A stretch of DNA of 64,000 bases from Glycine soja (taxonomy: Eukaryota; Streptophyta; Magnoliopsida; Fabales; Fabaceae), in assembly GCF_004193775.1 (NCBI RefSeq), contig NC_041006.1:28022975-28086974 (forward strand), given 5' to 3'. Shown here one piece after another: positions 55,878 to 64,000 of the stretch. A model generated the notes under the pieces. It saw nothing but the letters and a program-made list of their open reading frames with translations. It was not told where the DNA came from and ran no database searches. The translations under genes were made by a program, and so were the position numbers. The number at the start of each line of letters is the position of its first letter. The first letter of the stretch is position 1.

Positions 55878-57309
55878 TTTTTGAGAACACGAGATTTGTT
55901 TTCCACAACAGCATCAACAAGATCCTTCTTCAATGGCATGAGTTAATCTACCAGCACATTTATGCACCCTTCACCTAGGGTGTGAGTAATGCTAGCATCT
56001 ACATTGAAAGTATAAGTTGGTCAATATTCAGCATTCACATGAAGACAGGAGTCTAATGCTGTCTAATGCTTCAAGCAAAATTATTTTTCCTGTTTAAAGA
56101 GAAAAGCACAGTAAATTTATAACTCATGTTCAAACATGCCGTAAGATTTTTCTGAATAAATTGAGTGCAATACAATCTATGTAGCAAGATGAAGATTTTT
56201 CTGAACATCTTATAATTTCGATTTACATAATTAATTACCAAGTAATTATAAAAGATATGCAAACTCTACTTCCTTACCAACATATTTATCAGTTTCTTGC
56301 AATGATTACTAATGAGTAATGAGTGACTAAACAAAGGTGAGCCATGAATATGAAACAAAGAGCAGAGAGCATAAACCGTTTTGGTGGAGTTCGTACATTG
56401 TGTTGTGTGTAGAGGACCAGTTATGGGTGTGAATTTAGTGATATTTGATGTTAGTGTGTAATGTGAATGTGACTTTTATCATTGTAGAAGATCTACTTTT
56501 CTATTTTTCTGAATATTCAGGGCATACATATGAAACTCAAATATCAAAAGTCACATAGCCAATCATTCCATCACATGCACTCAACTCAGACTGATACACA
56601 TGGGGCTCTCCCACCATAATACAGAGGGAATAATGATATGCTTCCACGATGAGCTATGACTATGATTTTTCACAGTGTCGTGACCTCGTATGTAGATATC
56701 AAACAACATACCCATCGAAAAACAGGAAAGTGATCAAGAATGCACCCCCATTATTTTGTCATGGAAAAATCAATACAATTTAAGGAGATGTTTCATAGAC
56801 GAAAAACTTTTACTTTTCTCAAGAATCTTAAAGTGAAAATTTATGATTTTCTTGTTTGATATGTAATTAATAAAAAAAAGATTGTCAAAAAACTATGATT
56901 CTCATAAATTAATTTTAGAGGAGGTAGGAATTTAACTTTTTCGAGTGTAGCAAAAGCATTAATTATATATTAAAACTAACCAAATATGTTTTATATATTT
57001 TATTTTCAAGGTTTCGACTTTTCCAGAATCATATTTCTGAAAAAACTTTTCCCCTACCAAACTTCCTCTTGACGGTCAAGCTTAAATTAAGAGTTCAAAA
57101 TAAATACCACTACTCCAACATAAATTCTTAGGCTGTTTGAATTTCCATGTGTTCACAGTTGAACACCAATGACCTCTAAAAGTGGGATTGCCATAAAACT
57201 GGACTACTCTTTAAGGGTCAACCTTAAAAATTCTTATTCTTTAATGTTTTACTGGTTCAACATGCTTTCATAATTAATGGTTCCTACTTAATTTTTTAAA
57301 ATGCAAAAT
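55878..57309. other. No gene seen; includes first copy of a 200-bp repeat
   Basis: AT-rich, with short open frames only. 56306-56505 matches 63803-64000. The text next to the Copia B insertion (57305-57309, AAAAT) is its left target copy. Confidence 0.5.
56306..56505 (+). repeat. 200-bp direct repeat, copy 1
   Basis: Shares long strings with 63803-64000, including AGAGAGCATAAACCGTT, GGAGTTCGTACATTGTGTTG and TGTGAATTTAGTGATATTTG. About one in ten to fifteen bases differs. There is no coding signal; the nature of the repeat is unknown. Confidence 0.85.
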
Positions 57310-57978
57310 TGTTAGGAAACAGCAACACTATTTCCCTCTTTGTAGACTCAAAAAGGCACTTAGCGGAGACGAAAAAACATGAAAAGAGAGTAGAAAAATG
57401 ACACCAAGAATTTTTAACGTGAAAAACCCTTTCAATGTAAAAGGTAAAAACCACAGGACCAAACCAATTTTCTCTACTATTTAAAAGTAGGATTACAAAG
57501 ACTCTCTCAATACAAGAGAATACCTCTCAACCTCATCCAACAAGGATGGTTTACAATTCCTCTCAACTCTCACCAAGTGTGGTGGAAACTAGATCTCTCT
57601 TTCTCTCAAAGAAGAATACAAGAACTTTTTTTCCTCAGTCTCACTCTTGCTTTGCTTTCTATTTGGATGGGATGAGATGGGATGCTCCAACTTTTCACAA
57701 GTCTCCTTATTTATAGGAGAGGGGTGTGGCTTCCTTCAAGAGTGAGTGGTGGATGCCAATGAATGAGTTATATTCACAAAGCTCCTTGTAACTCTAATAT
57801 TCAATTTCTTAAGTGGAGTGCATAATCTCAAGGTCAAAGGAACCAATTCCAAGGCCTTGGAAAGTACTCCACAACTTCCTATGCATACCTTGGAATGTGC
57901 TCTTCAATTTCTCATGTATTTGAATTTGCATGTTTACTTGAATTTGAACCAACCTTAATTATGGAGGAATTTCCAACA
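57310..57978 (-). mobile_element. Copia B 3' LTR
   Basis: On the minus strand it runs from TGTTGGAAATTCC (57978) to GTTTCCTAACA (57310). A TATA-like CTATAAATAAGG lies in reverse at about 57706-57717. It is directly preceded by the polypurine tract. Confidence 0.9.
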
Positions 57979-57995
57979 AATCTCCTTCTTCCGAC
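57979..57995 (-). other. Copia B polypurine tract
   Basis: On the minus strand CGGAAGAAGGAGATT immediately precedes the 3' LTR start TGTTGG. Confidence 0.8.
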
Positions 57996-60900
57996 ATAAT
58001 TGGTGTGCACCACTATACCAGCACCTTGACAACAGTCTTCAACCTTCTCAGTTGGTATTGTCTTGGTCATCATATCATACCAATTAAAGTTTGTATGGAT
58101 TTTCTCTAACTTCAATTTCTTCTCATCCAGCACCTCTCGTATCCAATGATAATGGATGTCAATGTGTTTGGATCGTGAATGAAACATGGGGTTCTTGGCT
58201 AACTGTATGGCACTTTGATTATCATAGTTTACCATATAATCATCTTGATCATGCCCCAACTCATTTAAGAATTTCTTCATCCATAACATTTCTTTGAATC
58301 CTTCAGCTACCACAATATATTCTGCTTCAGTGGTTGATAATGCAACACACTTTTGAAGTTTTGATTGTCAAGACACATCTCCCCTTGCAAAAGTAATCAG
58401 ATATCCAGATGTAGACTTTCTAGAATCCATATCTCCTGCCATATTTGTGTCTGTATATCCAAGAAGCATTAAATCTTCATTGCCAAAGCACAAGCACCTT
58501 TTGGCAGTTCCTCTGAGGTACCTTAGTATCCACTTCACAACATTCCAATTCTCTTTTCCTGGATTTGATAGGAATTTGCTCATAACTCCTACAGCATAGG
58601 CAATGTCTGGTCTTGTGCAGATCATTGCATACATAAGGCTACCCACAACAAATGAATATGGCACCTTGCTCATCTCTTCCTTTTCTTCTTCATTCTTTGG
58701 ACATTGCATCTTGCTTAATTTGAAATGTCCAGGAAGAGGAATATGCACTGGTTTGGCATTATGCATGTTGAACCTTTCAAGAACCTTCTCAACGTAGTCC
58801 TCTTGAGATATCCATAGCATTCTTTTGGATCAATCTCTAGTGATCTTCATTCCAAGAATCTTCTTTATTGGACCCAGATCTTTCATGGCAAAAGATTTGC
58901 TCAATGCCTTCTTAAGAGCATCAATCTTCATTTTATTTTTGCCAACAATCAACATACAATAAGAGTATGATGGACTCATCATTCTTGTAGTTCGTCACAA
59001 GCACACAGTGGTCTGCGAAGGTCTTTCTGAAATCATGTTGGGCCATAAGGAGATCAAACTTATTGTACCATTGTCTTGAAGCTTGTTTTAAACCATAGAG
59101 ACTTTTCTTCAGGCGACACACTAAGTGTTCTTTCCCAAGTTCTACAAAACCTTCTGGTTGCTCCATATAAATTTCTTCCTCTAAGTCTCCATGTAAGAAT
59201 GTCATTTTGACATCAAGTTGTTCAACCTCCAAGTCTTGTTTTGCAGCTAGACTAAGAATTGCTCTAATGGATGTCATCTTCACCACCGGTGAGAAGATTT
59301 CTTCAAAATCTATGCTTTTCTTCTAGTTACATCCTTTCATCACAATGCAAGCTTTGTACCTTGGGTTTGAGTTGTTATCTTCATTCTTGAGTTTGAGCAC
59401 CCACTTGTTTCTTGATGCTTTCCTTCCTTCTGGTAACTCCACTAGATCATATGTTTGATTTTCAACTAGGGAGTGCATTTCTTCTTTCATGACTTGCATC
59501 CATTTCTCATTATCATCTATCTCAATCACTTCCTGGAAACTTTGAGGTTCCCCATCATCAGTGAGATTGACATATTCATCAGAGAAATACCTCTTTGATG
59601 GTTGTCTGACTCTTACTGATCGCCTCACTTGGGATTCATCTTTCGTCTGGACAGTCTCCATTGTTGATTCTTCCATCATCTAAGTTGGATGCTCCATCTG
59701 ACTCTACTCCATCTGGTCAGGTTGTTCTATCCGAGGAGGTTGCTTTGTCTAATTGGTTTCTATCATCTGAGTGGGTTCTCCCTCTTTTTGAAGAGTTTAT
59801 CCCCTTAAGTTTCTCATTATGGGCTTTGACTTCTCAGATCGTTGGATATCATGTATTGTATGATCTTCGAAGAACACCACATCTCTACTTCAAACAATCT
59901 TCTTGTTTATAGGATCCCATAGTCTGAATCCAAGTTCATCTCTTAGTGAACCAAGCTATATGCACTCCTTCGCCTTAGCATCAAGCTTTGCTCTCTCATC
60001 TTTCAGAATGTGGATAAAAGCCTTGCACCCGAAGACTCTCAAGTGACCATAGGAGGCTTTCTTTCTAAACCAAACTTCTTTTGGTATCTCTCCATTTAAA
60101 GGTCTTGAAGGAGACAAATTGATCAAATCAACTGTAGTCTTAACAACTTCACCCCAAAATGTCTTGGGGAGTTTTGAATGTGAAAACATACATCTAACTT
60201 TCTCTGCAATTATTCTATTCATTATTTCAGCTAATCCATTCAACTGAGGAGTTTTGGGAGGTACCTTCTCATGTTGTATCCCATGAACCTTGCAGTATGC
60301 CTCGAATGGACCTCTATATTCTCCACCATTGTCTGATCTCAAGCATTTGAGCTTTCTTCCAGTCTCTCGTTCTACTGAGGCATGAAACTCCTTGAAAATT
60401 TGAAGAACTTGATCTTTCGTCTTCAACGGATACACCCACACCTTTCTTGAGTGATCATCAATGAATGTAACAAAGTATTGGGCACCACCAAGGGACTTTT
60501 CAGACGTTGAGCAAACATCTGAGTGGACAAGATCCAGGATTTGTTTTCTCCTTCTGGCCTCATCCGATCTTTGGAAAGACACTATGTTCTGTTTACCTGC
60601 AAGACAGTCTTCGCAGGATTCAAGTGGTTGACACTTTATGTTTGGAAAGTGATCCTTTGTTAGAAACTCCAAACCTTTCTCACTCATGTGACTCAATCTC
60701 TTGTGCCACAATTCTTTGGTTGTATCTTGAGCAACATTCATCTCTCCTTTGTATATCTTTCCCTGCATGATGTACAAGGAGCCTTCCTTCTTACCTCGAG
60801 CAATGACCATGCTTCCTCTATTAAGCTTCCATCTGCCGGCACCGAATTGGTTTATCATCCCAGTTTCATCAAGCTTTCCTATTGAGATAAGGTTTAAACG

Positions 60901-61998
60901 CATCTCAGGCACATGTCTTACTTCCTTCAGCACAAACTTGCTTCCAATTTCAGTCATCAGAGTCACCTCCCATATGCCAACAATCTTGCTTATGACATGG
61001 TTGCCCATCTTCACCATACCAAAATCCCCTTTTTGATATGACGAAAAAAATCCTCCATGAAGAGTAACATGGAAAGATGCTCCAAATTCAATTATCCATA
61101 TACAATCATCATATGCAATATTTAAATAATTTTCATTATCGATAAGAAAAACATTCTCATCGCCTGATGCCACAACAGTAGTGGTTCCACCTTCATTCTT
61201 CTTTGGGTTAATTTGATTAGCATGGACAGTTCTAGCCTTTTGATCTCTCTTTAAGAATCTGCACTCAGACTTCTTGTGGCTCGACTTTTCGAGGTAGTAG
61301 CAACTCAAGCCTTTAGGGCGAGACTTAGATCTTCCTCGTGATTTTCCATGGCCTCATTTACCACGGTTCTCGCTCCTTCCTCTATTTTCAACAACATTTT
61401 CTTCGAAGTGACTACTCAAGCCTTTCTCTTTCCATTTGGACTCTTCATTTAGAAAATTATTTGTGACATTATCCATGCTAAGCTTTCCATTTGGTGCAAA
61501 GTTGTTGAGAGTGACAACCAATGTGTCCCAACTCTCAGGCAGAGAACTGAGGAGTAGAAGAGTTTGTAATTCATCATCTATATTCATATCTACCTTCTTT
61601 AATTGATTAACAATACCTTTGAAGGTGTTTAGATGTTCAATCATGTTTTGACTGTCCATATACTCCAGCTTGACCAAGCATCTGACAAGATGAGCTTTAT
61701 TCCTCGGCGTCTTCTTTTCAATCAAAGATTCAAGCTTTGTCCATAACTCATAGGCATTGGTATAATTTGATACATGCTCGAACAAACTTTGGTCAATATA
61801 CTTACGAATCATAGCTACAGTCTTCCGATTAAGGAGCTCTCATTTGTTGTCCTTCTTCTCCTCCGGCTTATTCTCGTGAGTAATTGGCTCGTGCAAATCC
61901 TTGCAGTACAGATGGTCTTCCATCATCGGCTTCCAATATGAATAATTTTCTGCAGTTATCTTGAACATATCTCCATCATGAGTGACAACTCCTTCCAT
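57996..61998 (-). pseudogene. Copia B gag-pol polyprotein gene, inactivated
   Basis: Starts with ATG at 61998 (MEGVVTHDGDMFKITAENYS). Gag to about 61350 contains LVRCLVKLEYMDSQNMIEHL. The zinc knuckle reads CYYLEKSSHKKSEC, having lost its second Cys. The protease motif is IIEFGASFHVT where DSGA is expected, so the catalytic Asp is gone. Integrase keeps its zinc region (LWHKRLSHMSEKG, CEDC) and catalytic D, D and E (LVHSDVC, RSDNGGEY, NGLAEIMNR). Reverse transcriptase has QLDVKMTFLHGDLEEEIYME and SLYGLKQASRQWYNK, but YVDD is changed to YVDC by a short deletion near 58943. RNase H has MICTRPDIAYAVGVMSKF and VALSTTEAEY. Stops at about 61840, 61353, 59955, 59322, 58367 and others interrupt it. 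Confidence 0.9.
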
Positions 61999-62038
61999 CT
62001 TGAATCACACAGGATAATAGCTCCCCTCGAACCAACTA

Positions 62039-62051
62039 GGCTCTGATACCA
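62039..62051 (-). other. Copia B primer-binding site (initiator tRNA-Met)
   Basis: TGGTATCAGAGCC on the minus strand, one base after the 5' LTR end CCCAACA. It is the standard site for plant Copia elements. Confidence 0.9.
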
Positions 62052-62052
62052 T

Positions 62053-62725
62053 TGTTGGGAAACACCAGCACTATTTCCCTCTCTGTAGACTCAAAATAGG
62101 CACTTAACGGAAGCAAAAAAAAACAAGAAAAGAGAGTAGAAAAATGACACCAAGAATTTTTAACGTGAAAAACCCTTTCAATGTAAAAGGTAAAAACCAC
62201 AGGACCAAGCCAGTAAATATTTCTACTATTTAAAAGTAGGATTACAATGACTCTCTCAATAGAAGAGAATACCTCTCAACCACACCCAACAAGGATGGTT
62301 TACAATTCCTCTCAACTCTCACCAAGTGTGATGGAAACTGTATCTCTCTTTCTCTCAAAGAAGAATACATTAACTCTTTTTCTCACTCTCACTCTTGCTT
62401 TACTTCTCTTTGGATGGGATGTGATGGGATGCTCCAACTCTTCACAAGTTTCCCTATTTATAGGAGAGGGGTGTGACTTCCTTTAAGAGTGAGTGATGGA
62501 TGCCAATGAATGAGTTACATTCACAAAACTTCCTGTAACTCTAATATTCAATTTCTTAAGTGGAGTGTGTAATCTTAAGGTCAAAGGAACCAATTCCAAG
62601 GCCTTGGAAAGTACTCCACAACTTCCTATGCATTCCTTGGAATGTGCTCTTCAATTTCGCATGTATTTGAATTTGCATGTTTACTTGAATTTGAATCAAC
62701 CTTAATTATGAAGGAATTTCCAACA
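62053..62725 (-). mobile_element. Copia B 5' LTR
   Basis: 673 bp. On the minus strand it starts TGTTGGAAATTCC at 62725 and ends GTTTCCCAACA at 62053. It differs from the 3' LTR by many substitutions and several small indels (for example in the A-rich run near 62115). Confidence 0.9.
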
Positions 62726-63802
62726 AAAATAAGCGATCATATGGACCGATCAAGACATCCGTGCACCATTAAAAACAAGGTGAATGTTAGACCAAACCTT
62801 GAAGGGTTCTAATAACAATGAAATTGTTGTTAAAGTTTATTATATCTCTACTACCACAAATCCCTTTACTTTGTGAGATTACAACCATCTTCAAGAGTAC
62901 AATACAATCAACTTTTGCTAAAGAAACAATTGGACTTTGTGATATTCTCCAATAATAAAAGAAAGCCTAGATAATCCGGGATTCATAGAGAGTTGAGAGT
63001 AGTGTATGAGATAAAAACAAGAAATTGAAGACATGTATTAGTATCTCTCATCATTTGGAAAGACCCTTGGTCCCCATATTCTAATGCAAAGGACAAGAGT
63101 ACTACACTTAATCCATTAAATAGATGAAAACAACATAACCATACAATATCCTTAAATTCTCTGGAATTTTACATTTACCTATCCTAGCGGTCTATGAGTC
63201 TAAATTAAATTCAAAATAATAAAAATATCATAATAAGATTTAGATCAGACTTTAATCAGTGAAAGTATCACTCTAATAGTACCTTAGAATATCTTCCTGG
63301 TCTCAATCGGCCAAATGAACAAAAGGTTTCAATCCTAAAATGATTTACAAGTCATTCTAATTTTTTATTTTTAATGATTTTAAACTCTTTTTAATTTCTA
63401 CGCATTTTTGTTTTAATGTTTTTAATATTTTTGTTATTAATATTAACAAATAATATTAACTTAAAATTGATCAAATAGTACTAAATTCTTTTTAAAAAGA
63501 TTTAATTATATTTTACATATTTATCATTAAGTAAACTAATAATTTCATATAATATTATTAATTAATTTTATTTGATAAAATTATTTTAATATTAACAATA
63601 GAAAATAATTTAACAATAAAATAATTGTTAAAATAAAAACAATATAATATATTAATATAAAATAAATAATACAAATTAAACACATATAAATTAAAAAGTA
63701 GAAATAATATTAGTTAACTTATATCTATGGACAATTACTATGCCTTTTAGTTCCAAACAATAAGTATTTGTTAGACCTGCATGAAATTGATTTTCTATCT
63801 CA
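62726..63802. other. AT-rich DNA, no gene seen
   Basis: 63360-63720 is very rich in A and T (runs such as AATATTAATATAAAATAAAT). No open frame of interest and no recognised repeat. Positions 62726-62730 are the right AAAAT target copy of Copia B. Confidence 0.6.
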
Positions 63803-64000
63803 TTACTAATTAGTAATGAGTGGCTAAACAAAGGTGAGTCATGAATATGAAACAGAGCAGAGAGCATAAACCGTTCTGGAGGAGTTCGTACATTGTGTTG
63901 TGTCTAGAGGCCCAGTTATGAGTGTGAATTTAGTGATATTTGATGTTAGTATGTAATGTGAATGTGACTTTTATCATTGCAGAAGATCTACCTTTTTGTT
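63803..64000 (+). repeat. 200-bp direct repeat, copy 2
   Basis: Second copy of 56306-56505, same orientation, 7.5 kb away; it runs to the window end, so its full length is unknown. Confidence 0.85.

Larger units (their letters stand above)
57310..62725 (-). mobile_element. Full-length Copia retrotransposon (Copia B)
   Basis: A 5,416-bp element flanked by AAAAT at 57305-57309 and 62726-62730, an exact 5-bp target duplication. It has LTRs of 669 and 673 bp, a primer-binding site, a polypurine tract and one gag-pol region on the minus strand. The LTRs differ at many positions plus small indels, and the coding region has many lesions, so the insertion is old and inactive. The domain order gag, protease, integrase, reverse transcriptase, RNase H places it in Ty1/Copia. 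Confidence 0.95.

Overview
The window is plant nuclear DNA, most likely soybean or a close Glycine relative, from transposon-rich (pericentromere-like) chromatin. I infer this from legume-type Ty3/gypsy LTRs that begin TGTCATACCCTAATTTCGT, CACTA elements with AACATCGGTTTT subterminal repeats, a lipoxygenase tail of legume type, and host genes with GT-AG introns. No search was run. Almost every coding stretch is a transposon relic or a copied host-gene piece. The only host gene that looks whole is a two-exon FLZ zinc-finger gene at 24084-24802.

Layout. 1-9764: 3' part of an Ogre-like gypsy element: broken gag, a 24-bp hairpin minisatellite, a plant-transposon-domain relic, a 128-bp tandem array, polypurine tract and 1.65-kb 3' LTR. 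9765-12254: unassigned low-complexity DNA. 12255-21049: a Copia element in two pieces (12255-12610 and 19310-21047), separated by a minus-strand gypsy element (12842-17817) and a Cassandra-type solo LTR carrying a 5S rRNA-like sequence (17954-18387).

21050-38074: a minus-strand CACTA element (A1) with transposase (TNP2-like) and TNPA-like genes, both broken. It holds pieces of at least five host genes: FLZ zinc finger, receptor-type kinase, NAA50-like acetyltransferase, WEB coiled-coil protein and lipoxygenase. 38075-42986: unassigned repeat-like DNA. 42990-53969: a second CACTA element (B) with an exact CTA target duplication. Nested in it are a 2-kb gypsy solo LTR, exons of an unidentified host gene, and a partial CACTA of the first family (A2) whose TNPA-like gene ends in a Ulp1 cysteine-protease domain.

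53973-64000: a hAT-type MITE with an exact 8-bp duplication (55330-55869), a full-length but dead Copia element with an AAAAT duplication (57310-62725), and a 200-bp direct repeat at 56306 and 63803.

How it fits together: nested insertion plus gene capture. The two A-family copies help to read each other. A2 shows that the two CACTA genes normally lie about 100 bp apart, so the 4.8 kb of host sequence between them in A1, including the FLZ gene and its upstream region, looks acquired. All family names rest on motifs read by eye.
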